The notes beneath the pieces were generated by a model. It did no database searches. It was not told the origin of the DNA and saw only the letters and a list, made by a program, of their open reading frames with translations. The translations under genes were made by a program, and so were the position numbers. DNA of 63,072 bases from Deltaproteobacteria bacterium (GTDB taxonomy: Bacteria; Desulfobacterota; Binatia; UBA9968), in contig JACPSE010000100.1 of the NCBI GenBank assembly GCA_016193465.1, positions 1 to 63,072 of the forward strand, in the 5' to 3' direction. The stretch's first letter is position 1. Each line of letters starts with the position of its first letter. This document shows positions 56,275-63,072 of the stretch, piece after piece.

Positions 56275-56649
56275 CTATGTTAATAGTTTTTCCACCTTTT
56301 TCTTTAGGATGGTATAATCCATTATTGGTTTCGCAATATAATCATTACAGCCGGCATTTAGCGCCTTTTCCTCGTCTCTCTCCATAGCCTGGGCTGTGAG
56401 CGCGATGACGGGTAGATCCTTCCCCCATTCGCTCTGCCGTATGATTTTTGTCGCCTCCCAACCATCCAGTACGGGCATTTTGAGATCCATGATGATGAGG
56501 TCTGGCCTTTTCTTTGTAGCGAACTCTAAAGCCTCTTTGCCATTAGCGGCAAGTTGAACATCGTAGTCCCCCATATTCTTTAAGCGGTAAAGAAGAATTT
56601 CACGGGTATCGTCATTGTCCTCAACCACGAGAATTGTTTTTGTCGCCAT
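56275..56649 (-). CDS. Single-domain response regulator (CheY-like)
   Basis: The 124-residue receiver domain has the acid pair (Asp11, Asp13/14) in VVEDNDDTREI, the phospho-acceptor Asp55 in LIIMDLKMPVLDGWEA, IALTAQ and the Lys in YIAKPI. There is no output domain, so it acts by protein contact. No histidine kinase is in the window. Confidence 0.92.
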   Translation of the reverse strand: MATKTILVVEDNDDTREILLYRLKNMGDYDVQLAANGKEALEFATKKRPDLIIMDLKMPVLDGWEATKIIRQSEWGKDLPVIALTAQAMERDEEKALNAGCNDYIAKPIMDYTILKKKVEKLLT

Positions 56650-56838
56650 CCGGGACTCTCCTGATTTTCTAATCGGCGAATATAGTGGACGGAATATAAA
56701 AAAACCGCACCACTGTCCGAGACAGGGTAAAACGAGGGTATCTTGTTGTCAAGGGGTGTGAGAGGCCTATGTCGTTATGAGATATCGGCAGGCCAAATGT
56801 AGAGTTGATTTCTTTGCGGCATAGTTTATATGTAGAAC

Positions 56839-57348
56839 ATGAACTCCAGAACGCCTGAACTCCGGCATAAATACGGGGAAGATAAGCTTTTGGCGGAGAC
56901 TGTAGTGGTCACGCGGCTAGATAAGGCCATCGGTTGGGCTCGTAAATACTCTATCTTCCCATATCCGTTCGCCACCGCTTGTTGTGCGATGGAGTATATG
57001 TCGCTTTCGATGTCCCCGTATGACATTGATCGTTTCGGCGCCCTTTTGCCCCGCTTCAGTCCGCGGCAAGCTGATCTCCTTATGGTTATAGGCACGGTGA
57101 ACCATAAGTTAGCGCCGGTGCTGAAACGGGTTTACGACCAGATGAGTGAACCCAAATGGGTGATGGCATTTGGCGCCTGTGCTGCTAGCGGGGGCTTCTA
57201 CGATAACTATGCGACAGTACAGGGCATCGACCGTATTATCCCGGTTGATGTTTATGTCCCTGGATGCCCGCCTCGGCCCGAGGCGGTTCTGGATGCTCTC
57301 ATGGAGCTCCAGGGGAAAATTGCTCGCCAGAAACATCCCCTCATTTAG
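56839..57348 (+). CDS. nuoB: NuoB-like Fe-S subunit, orphan
   Basis: The 169-residue protein has all four [4Fe-4S] ligands of complex I NuoB: Cys48-Cys49 in ATACCAMEYM, Cys114 in GACAASGG and Cys143 in VPGCPPRPE. NuoB carries cluster N2 next to quinone. Here it stands alone, about 110 nt before the sulfite reductase gene and with no other nuo genes, so it may be a recruited electron carrier, or one of several copies. Confidence 0.88.
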   Translation: MNSRTPELRHKYGEDKLLAETVVVTRLDKAIGWARKYSIFPYPFATACCAMEYMSLSMSPYDIDRFGALLPRFSPRQADLLMVIGTVNHKLAPVLKRVYDQMSEPKWVMAFGACAASGGFYDNYATVQGIDRIIPVDVYVPGCPPRPEAVLDALMELQGKIARQKHPLI

Positions 57349-57367
57349 ATAGAATTATTGCTGCGGC

Positions 57368-57396
57368 TTGACATGCGCAAGAAATTGTAGTAATAA
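57368..57396 (+). promoter_or_regulatory. Sigma70-like promoter of the sulfur operon
   Basis: TTGACA (57368-57373) and TAATAA (57391-57396) are exactly 17 nt apart, about 60 nt before ATG 57457. It suggests that the sulfite reductase operon is transcribed independently of nuoB. Confidence 0.72.
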
Positions 57397-57456
57397 GTAA
57401 GTAAACAGATTAAGATTATTTAGAAAGAGCTTAATAGCTTCCAGCAGGACATTTCT

Positions 57457-59760
57457 ATGACTAAGGTCGAATCATGGAAAGAAAAACTCGCTAACCTCAT
57501 GCCCCCGGATTTGGCGCGCGAGATTGATATCTTCGAGACGCAGATCGAGTTGAGAAAGCAAGGCAAGATCGAAGAGAAGGTTTTTGCTGAGACGCGGCTG
57601 CGCCGGGGAGTGTACGGCCAACGCTACGATAACGGTCAAAGGCATGATGGGGTAAGGGTGCAGAAGCTTCGGTTGCCCTCCGGAGGTCTGACGAAGGGGC
57701 CTGAAACGGTGTGGGATGCCCCCGGCATGATGCGCATAAAAATACCTTTTGGCGGGTTAACCCCTGAACAGATGGAAGTTCTTGCCGGCTTGTCAGAGGA
57801 ATACGCGGACGGCATATCACACGTCACTACCCGCCAGGACATCCAATATCACTTTGTCCATATCGATGACACCCCATCTCTGATGCGGCGACTCGCCGCG
57901 GTGGGCATCACTACAAGAGAGGCGTGCGGCAATGTGGTCCGTAACGTGACCGCGTGCCCTCTCGCAGGAGTCTGCCAAGATGAAGTCTTTGATGTAACCC
58001 CATACGCTAAGGCTTGCTCAAAATTCTTGCTGGGTCATCCTGACACGCAGGATTTCGGGCGCAAGTTTAAGATCGCGTTCTCCGGCTGCAAGCAGCACCC
58101 ATGCGGTTTGACCAGCATGCACGACATGGGGGCAATCGCCAAGAAAAAGGTTGTGAGCGGTGAGGAGCGGCGCGGTTTTGAGTTCTACGTTGGCGGCGGT
58201 CTCGGAGCAGTGCCTTACAGGGCGCAACTCTTTAACGATTTTCTGCCTCAGGAGGAGCTTCTGCCCATCGCACAGGCCGTGGCGCGCGTCTTCGCTCGAT
58301 TGGGTGAGAAGCGCAATCGCGCCCGCGCGCGGGTCAAGTTTCTTGTCGCCAATCTAGGGATTGACGAGTTCCGCAGGATGGTGCTGGAGGAACGCGAGAA
58401 GCTTGCAGCGGACCCGCGATGGACGGACTACCTTTCAAGGCTCCATGAGTGGACGGAAAAGCCCCTCAAGCCTGGGGTGAGTTCGAACGGGAGCGAACGG
58501 CCCGCGGGGTTCGATGCCTGGTATGCCACGAACGTCTATCATCAGAAACAGCCCGGTTATGTTGTGGCGACGGTTACTCTTCCTCTTGGCGACATAACGG
58601 CCGACCAACTCCGTGCCCTTGCAGATATTGCGCCACGCTTTGTCAAGGACACTGTCCGGACTACGGTGGAGCAGAACATCGTGTTTCGATGGGCCAGTGA
58701 AGCTGATCTACCTGATCTTTATAGGGCGCTTTGTCAGATTGGCCTCGCAGAGCCCAATGCCGGCACGATTGTGGATGTTACCGCCTGCCCGGGAACGGAT
58801 ACGTGTAAGCTAGGAATCGCTTCCTCACGAGGGCTCGCCAAGAAGCTGCGTGCCCATCTGAGTGAAGCGAGCCTTCAACTGGACGAAGCCGTCAAAGGGC
58901 TCCGCATTAAGGTAAGTGGTTGCTTCAATTCATGCGGTCAACACCATATAGCGGACATAGGTTTTTACGGCATTAGCAGGAATGTCAATGGCTACACCGT
59001 ACCCCACTTTCAGGTCATGTTAGGCGGGAAGTTCAAGGATAATGCCGGGGCCTATGGGCTCCCGGTCGGGGCGGTCCCCTCGAAACGGATACCGGAAGTC
59101 GTCACGCTGGTCACCGATCGCTATGTCAGGGAGCGGCAGAGGGGGGAAAGCTTTCAAGATTTCATCAGCAGGATCGGAAAGAAAGAAGTCAAGGCCATGC
59201 TCGACGGTCTCACCAAGGTTCCGCCCCACGATGTTGACCCTTCCTATTACAGCGATTGGGGTGACCCGCGGGAGTTTACTTTGACCGACATGGGGGTTGG
59301 AGAATGCGCTGGAGAGGTCGTTTCTCAGGCACAATTTACGCTGGCGGCAAGTGAGCGGGAGCTCTTTGAGGCACAGATATACTTTGATTCCGGGGATTTT
59401 AAAAAGGCAGCACTGACGGCTTATGGAGCTATGGTCCAGGCGGCACAGGGTCTTGTTAAAACCCAGCATTACGATATTTCGGACAACGAGGAGGCTATCC
59501 TTGGCGAGTTTCAACAGCGATTTTGCGATACGCAGTTGTTTTATGACAAGTACGCCGGCAGGCAATTTGCTGATTACCTATTCAAGGCGAGAGACGCCTT
59601 GAAAAGCAGGGGTGAGGTAGGAGAGGACTTGGCGCTGCGTCGTCTTCAGGAAGCGCAGCTTTTTATCGACGCAGCGCACAATTGCTACAAGAAACTAACT
59701 GAACTGGAAAGTGCCGACCGCGCTAGCGTCGCTGGGACTGCCAGCCCAGGCGAAGGGTAG
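57457..59760 (+). CDS. Nitrite/sulfite reductase (siroheme, 4Fe-4S) with C-terminal helical domain
   Basis: The 767-residue protein has the two-repeat fold of ferredoxin-type nitrite/sulfite reductases. The second half holds the standard siroheme/[4Fe-4S] ligands Cys444, Cys450 (CPGTDTC) and Cys489, Cys493 (CFNSC). The first half also has four Cys at the matching places (Cys167, Cys173 in CPLAGVC; Cys211, Cys216 in CKQHPC), unlike most relatives where that half is degenerate. Residues about 630-760 form an all-helical, HEPN-like extension (RELFEAQIYFDSGDFKKAAL). The context (cysH, sat, siroheme synthase) supports sulfite to sulfide. Confidence 0.9.
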   Translation: MTKVESWKEKLANLMPPDLAREIDIFETQIELRKQGKIEEKVFAETRLRRGVYGQRYDNGQRHDGVRVQKLRLPSGGLTKGPETVWDAPGMMRIKIPFGGLTPEQMEVLAGLSEEYADGISHVTTRQDIQYHFVHIDDTPSLMRRLAAVGITTREACGNVVRNVTACPLAGVCQDEVFDVTPYAKACSKFLLGHPDTQDFGRKFKIAFSGCKQHPCGLTSMHDMGAIAKKKVVSGEERRGFEFYVGGGLGAVPYRAQLFNDFLPQEELLPIAQAVARVFARLGEKRNRARARVKFLVANLGIDEFRRMVLEEREKLAADPRWTDYLSRLHEWTEKPLKPGVSSNGSERPAGFDAWYATNVYHQKQPGYVVATVTLPLGDITADQLRALADIAPRFVKDTVRTTVEQNIVFRWASEADLPDLYRALCQIGLAEPNAGTIVDVTACPGTDTCKLGIASSRGLAKKLRAHLSEASLQLDEAVKGLRIKVSGCFNSCGQHHIADIGFYGISRNVNGYTVPHFQVMLGGKFKDNAGAYGLPVGAVPSKRIPEVVTLVTDRYVRERQRGESFQDFISRIGKKEVKAMLDGLTKVPPHDVDPSYYSDWGDPREFTLTDMGVGECAGEVVSQAQFTLAASERELFEAQIYFDSGDFKKAALTAYGAMVQAAQGLVKTQHYDISDNEEAILGEFQQRFCDTQLFYDKYAGRQFADYLFKARDALKSRGEVGEDLALRRLQEAQLFIDAAHNCYKKLTELESADRASVAGTASPGEG

Positions 59761-59771
59761 GTTAGTCGATC

Positions 59772-60404
59772 ATGGACCTCCAGAGAATCAACGTAAAGTT
59801 CTTCGTGGCGGATGCCGATGGAGTTGCTCTGACAGATTTTATCCATATCTTTAATTCCTGGATACAGGCCTCGGACGGAGAATACTATGATATCGCTGAT
59901 TACAATCATGTTCATGCTGGCCCTGGGGTCTTGCTGATCGCTCACGAGGCGAATATCAGCATGGACGCCACCGGCAACCGGCTAGGCCTTCTTTACAATC
60001 GAAAGCAGCCGCTTGGCGGCGGCAATATCGAAAAACTCTATGTTGTCTTTAGGGCCGCCCTGGAGTTTTGCCACCGGATCGAAAATGAGACGGCACTTAA
60101 AGGGAGAATAAGGTTTCGAGGAAATGAGGCCCTCTTCTTGATCAATGACCGGCTGCTTGCGCCCAATACAGAGGAGGGCTTCCGTGCGGTGAGGCCCGAC
60201 CTGGAAAAGCTGGCAGGGACATTGTACGGAGGGACTGAGTTTGCTCTCGATCACAACCATGATCCAAAGCAGCGTTTTAGCGTTGTTATGAAGACACGGC
60301 GTGCCTTTGATGTCGAGACACTCTTAAGAAATCTCGGCAGTCCCAGAGCCCGACTCGTGGAAGTTGTGCAACATAGCTCGGGATCAAGCGAAACGACTCG
60401 CTAG
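59772..60404 (+). CDS. Conserved hypothetical protein of the sulfur operon
   Basis: The 210-residue soluble protein is not recognised. It opens MDLQRINVKFFVADADGVAL and contains the clear blocks GPGVLLIAHEANISMD, NRLGLLYNRKQPL and FRGNEALFLINDRLLAPNTE. It begins 12 nt after the reductase stop and is co-transcribed. It has few Cys and His, so electron carrier or cofactor loading is not evident. A reductase-associated chaperone or accessory is a guess. Confidence 0.7.
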   Translation: MDLQRINVKFFVADADGVALTDFIHIFNSWIQASDGEYYDIADYNHVHAGPGVLLIAHEANISMDATGNRLGLLYNRKQPLGGGNIEKLYVVFRAALEFCHRIENETALKGRIRFRGNEALFLINDRLLAPNTEEGFRAVRPDLEKLAGTLYGGTEFALDHNHDPKQRFSVVMKTRRAFDVETLLRNLGSPRARLVEVVQHSSGSSETTR

Positions 60405-60485
60405 GAGGAAAGTTTTTTTTCGTCTATAAGATGACTATTTTGATTAACATTATTACCTTTAAAGGAGAGTGAGAAGGGGGCTACA

Positions 60486-61229
60486 TTGGAGGCAAAGGCT
60501 AATGACCGGATCAACGTGGGCGAAGAACTTGAGAGTCTCTCGGCAAATGAACTTCTCGGGTGGGCGCTGGAGACTTTTTATCCCCAAATCGCGCTCGCAT
60601 GTTCGTTTCAAGCTGAGGAATCGGTGCTCATTGATATGATGCACTCGCTCCGGGGCTCGGACTTCCGTATTTTCACGCTGGATACGGGGAGGCTGAATCA
60701 GGAGACCTACGATTGCATGGACGCGATACGGGAACGCTATGGAGTCCGGGTTGAAGTTTTCTTCCCGGATGCGGCGCGAGTCGAAGGTATGGCGCAAGAG
60801 CATGGCCTGAACCTTTTCTATCAGTCGGTGGAATTCCGCAAGCTTTGCTGTGGTATCCGGAAGGTGGAGCCGCTGAACCGCGCGCTTGGGGATCTGGATG
60901 CGTGGATGACCGGGCTTCGGCGCGAACAGGCAGTTACCCGGGCCGATGTTAGAAAGGTTGAGATCGATAAGGACCACGGCGGCATCATCAAAATCAACCC
61001 CTTGGCAGACTGGAGTCACAAGCGGGTGTGGGACTATATCCGCGAAAACAATCTCCCTTACAACAAACTGCATGATCTGGGCTACCCAAGCATCGGCTGC
61101 GCCCCTTGCACCCGGGCCATCAAACCAGGCGAAGACATCAGGGCTGGGAGATGGTGGTGGGAAAATCCCGATACGAAGGAATGCGGTCTCCATGTCCACA
61201 ATGAAGAACCATCGGTGGGCGAAGCTTAA
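60486..61229 (+). CDS. cysH: APS/PAPS reductase (CysH, Fe-S type)
   Basis: The 247-residue protein has ACSFQAEESVLIDMM, FTLDTGRLNQETYDCMDAIR, FRKLCCGIRKVEPLNRAL and PSIGCAPCTRAIKPGEDIRA, WWWEN, then ECGLHV. The Cys-Cys plus Cys-x-x-Cys set marks the [4Fe-4S] assimilatory type, which reduces APS to sulfite. TTG start after GGGG, 82 nt after the hypothetical. It lies upstream of sat. Confidence 0.92.
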   Translation: MEAKANDRINVGEELESLSANELLGWALETFYPQIALACSFQAEESVLIDMMHSLRGSDFRIFTLDTGRLNQETYDCMDAIRERYGVRVEVFFPDAARVEGMAQEHGLNLFYQSVEFRKLCCGIRKVEPLNRALGDLDAWMTGLRREQAVTRADVRKVEIDKDHGGIIKINPLADWSHKRVWDYIRENNLPYNKLHDLGYPSIGCAPCTRAIKPGEDIRAGRWWWENPDTKECGLHVHNEEPSVGEA

Positions 61230-61288
61230 AACGGATGGGACGCTAAAGAGATGTTTGACGACTTTGGACTGCTAAGGAGGAGATAAAA

Positions 61289-62458
61289 GTGTCCGAGCTT
61301 ATTAAGCCCCATGGCGGGCAGTTGGTGGATCGGGTTGTAACAACGGGAGAGGAATGGGAAGAAACCGTAGCCCGGGCTAGAGAGCTCAAAAAAATCGCTC
61401 TCAACGCCCGCACCCTCTCGGATCTTGAGCTTTTGGCGGTGGGCGCTTTTAGCCCACTCGAAGGCTTCATGGGAAAGAAGGATTACGAAGGGGTAGTTTA
61501 TGGGATGCGTCTCTCGTCCGGTCCCCTCTGGACTCTTCCCATCACCTTAGCGGTATCTAAAGAGGAGGCAGGCGAGCTCCAAGAAGGCGAAGACGTGGCT
61601 TTGCTGGATTCGACTGGGGAACCCGTGGGGCTTCTCTTTCTCGAAGAGAAGTTCGGCTATGACAAGAAAGAGGAGGCTTGGAACGTCTATAAGACCGACG
61701 AGGACCGCCATCCGGGGGTTGAGTATCTTTACCGACGGGGCGACACTCTTTTAGGCGGCAAGGTCAAGCTGATGAGGCGGGAGCCTCTCTTGCCTCGCTT
61801 TGAGACTTACAGGCTCGACCCTAAAGAGACTAGAGAGGTCTTCCAACGGCGAGGATGGAGAACTGTGGTGGGCTTTCAAACGAGGAACCCCATCCATCGC
61901 TCGCACGAGTATCTCCAAAAGTGCGCTCTGGAGCTCATGGATGGTCTGTTGATCCATCCCCTGGTCGGGAAGACGAAGCTTGATGATATCCCATCGGAGG
62001 TTCGGCTGCGCTGCTACGAGGTTTTGGTCGAGCATTATTTCCCTAAAGAACGGGTGCTCCTCTCAGTCTTTCCTGGCGCGATGCGCTATGCGGGACCGAG
62101 GGAGGCGGTCTTTCATGCCCTGGTCCGCAAGAATTATGGTTGCACGCACTTTATCGTAGGGAGGGATGCGGCTGGAGTGGGAGGCTACTACGGCCCCTAC
62201 GATGCCTGGGATCTATTTGGCCGTTTTGGGCGAGAGGAACTGGATATTACCCCGCTCTTTTTCTCCGAGACCTTTTACTGCCGCCGGTGCGATGCCGTCG
62301 CCTCGACCAAGACCTGCCCTCACAACGGCGATGATCATGTAACGCTCTCAGGAACCAGGGTCCGTGAGTTGCTGGGTCAGGGGGAGGCGCTGCCGGAGGA
62401 GTTTACTCGGCCTGAAGTGAGCGAGGTTCTCGGCGAGTGGTCGCGAAACGGTCAATAA
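61289..62458 (+). CDS. sat: ATP sulfurylase
   Basis: The 389-residue protein has GFQTRNPIHRSHEYLQK (ATP-binding), GRDAAGVGGYYGPYDAWDLF and a zinc-type FYCRRCDAVASTKTCPH, typical of the homo-oligomeric Sat family. It makes APS from sulfate and ATP, feeding CysH. GTG start with AAGGAGGAG 7 nt upstream. Confidence 0.94.
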   Translation: MSELIKPHGGQLVDRVVTTGEEWEETVARARELKKIALNARTLSDLELLAVGAFSPLEGFMGKKDYEGVVYGMRLSSGPLWTLPITLAVSKEEAGELQEGEDVALLDSTGEPVGLLFLEEKFGYDKKEEAWNVYKTDEDRHPGVEYLYRRGDTLLGGKVKLMRREPLLPRFETYRLDPKETREVFQRRGWRTVVGFQTRNPIHRSHEYLQKCALELMDGLLIHPLVGKTKLDDIPSEVRLRCYEVLVEHYFPKERVLLSVFPGAMRYAGPREAVFHALVRKNYGCTHFIVGRDAAGVGGYYGPYDAWDLFGRFGREELDITPLFFSETFYCRRCDAVASTKTCPHNGDDHVTLSGTRVRELLGQGEALPEEFTRPEVSEVLGEWSRNGQ

Positions 62459-62483
62459 TGAGTGGAGATGTCCATCAAACGTT

Positions 62484-62909
62484 ATGAGGTCGACATTGAA
62501 AGAAGCTATAAGTGACTTTTTCACCGGCGGATCCAGGAAGTCGAAATTGCCAGGGGGTGTGACGGCAGGGAAAAGGTTTGCAGAGGCTCCTGAGACGAAG
62601 GGCCTTGAGGGACTAATCATCCGACTCCTGGAGGCATCTCGACCTCCAGCTACGCAAGTGGAGCGGCTGGCAATAGATTTCCTTACACGCGAGGGGCGGA
62701 TTTCTCTAAAGAAGCTCGTCGAGCATGTCGCCCGCGAGCTCTATTCCGCTGAGGTCCGCAATGGCGCTTGGGCCTTGGACATCGGCTTATACGGACCGGA
62801 GCTGTTTGTGCGAGATGTAATCTCGGAAATCAGATCAGGAGACCAGATTTTATGGAGTATTGAAAGGCCGGAGCGGGAAGGAAATGGGCTACTATCCAAT
62901 CTTTCTTGA
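62484..62909 (+). CDS. Hypothetical protein between sat and siroheme synthase
   Basis: The 141-residue soluble protein has a Lys-rich, flexible N-terminus (about 1-45) and a helical region with [33 protein letters not shown] and [13 protein letters not shown]. Not recognised. It overlaps the start of the next gene by 26 nt, so it belongs to the operon. Weak ribosome site. Confidence 0.6.
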   Translation: MRSTLKEAISDFFTGGSRKSKLPGGVTAGKRFAEAPETKGLEGLIIRLLEASRPPATQVERLAIDFLTREGRISLKKLVEHVARELYSAEVRNGAWALDIGLYGPELFVRDVISEIRSGDQILWSIERPEREGNGLLSNLS

Positions 62910-63072
62910 GTTGAAAGATCGCCATTGCGTCGTCATTGGCGGTGGGGCCGTGGCCGAGCGTAAAGTCGATGGGTTACTGCAAGCGGGCGCACGTGTGACT
63001 GTCGTCAGCCCAAGCCTGACCTCAAAGCTTGCCTACCTAGTTAGCCAAGGAGGAGTCTGCCACGTCGCGCGC
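62884..63072 (+). CDS. Siroheme synthase / precorrin-2 dehydrogenase, start only
   Basis: The 63 residues present read [20 protein letters not shown], with [10 protein letters not shown] and [20 protein letters not shown]. This is the NAD-binding opening of the CysG N-domain/Met8 family, which makes sirohydrochlorin for siroheme. Whether a methyltransferase or HemA region is fused cannot be seen because the window ends. AAGGA lies just before the ATG. It supplies cofactor for the reductase at 57457. Confidence 0.88.
   Translation, partial: MGYYPIFLELKDRHCVVIGGGAVAERKVDGLLQAGARVTVVSPSLTSKLAYLVSQGGVCHVAR

Noticed and set aside
1-63072. CRISPR arrays or complete rRNA genes
   Set aside because: No regularly spaced direct repeats of CRISPR type and no rRNA signature were seen by eye.

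Overview
The window (about 63 kb, mid-to-high GC, many TTG/GTG starts, Shine-Dalgarno sites, one tRNA) looks like a chromosomal segment of an uncultivated soil or sediment bacterium. Tctripartite tricarboxylate transporter (TTT) receptors, MmgE/PrpD proteins, a bacterial CDC48-type AAA protein and assimilatory sulfate genes would fit lineages such as Binatota, Tectomicrobia, Rokubacteria or former Deltaproteobacteria. This placement is inference only.

Layout. (1) 1-9.9 kb: a giant Rhs/YD-repeat protein with a lipase-like C-terminus, a coupled beta-propeller membrane protein, then a scrambled patch with a truncated BFD-type ferredoxin copy and a transposase made of an IS3 head and a mutator-type tail. 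(2) 10.0-16.9 kb, plus strand (module A): TctC-like receptor with an internal deletion, NifU-like CxxC protein, UGSC selenoprotein, double-cupin fusion, CDC48-like ATPase, MmgE/PrpD. (3) 16.9-18.6 kb: a gene graveyard of IS3, nuclease, thiamine-diphosphate enzyme and small-ORF remnants. (4) 18.6-46.8 kb: almost everything on the minus strand, a catabolic and transport super-cluster. It holds an iron/polyamine-type ABC receptor and permease, MmgE/PrpD, a UbiD decarboxylase, three cupins, three more UGSC selenoproteins (two fused to a long domain of unknown function), a stand-alone copy of that domain, a NifU-like protein, three TctC-like receptors, a TctA-TctB fusion, a MaoC-like protein, an ADP-forming acyl-CoA synthetase, a CaiB/BaiF CoA-transferase and a TatD hydrolase. 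(5) 46.9-56.7 kb: housekeeping and miscellaneous genes with tRNA-Met(CAT). (6) 56.8 kb to the end: a NuoB-like orphan and an assimilatory sulfate/sulfite operon (sulfite reductase, cysH, sat, siroheme synthase start).

The main discovery is that four genes which look interrupted are each one reading frame across an in-frame TGA. The TGA sits in a conserved U-G-(S/G)-C motif and is followed 10-11 nt later by a compact hairpin whose stem sequence changes while its pairing is kept. They read as selenocysteine proteins of the UGSC family. They recur in three modules, each with TctC-like receptors and MmgE/PrpD proteins, and two of the modules also carry cupins and NifU-like CxxC proteins. I infer a selenium-dependent uptake and degradation system for an unidentified carboxylated compound. 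TGA is used as an ordinary stop elsewhere, including at the end of one of the selenoprotein genes, so a recoded genome is unlikely.
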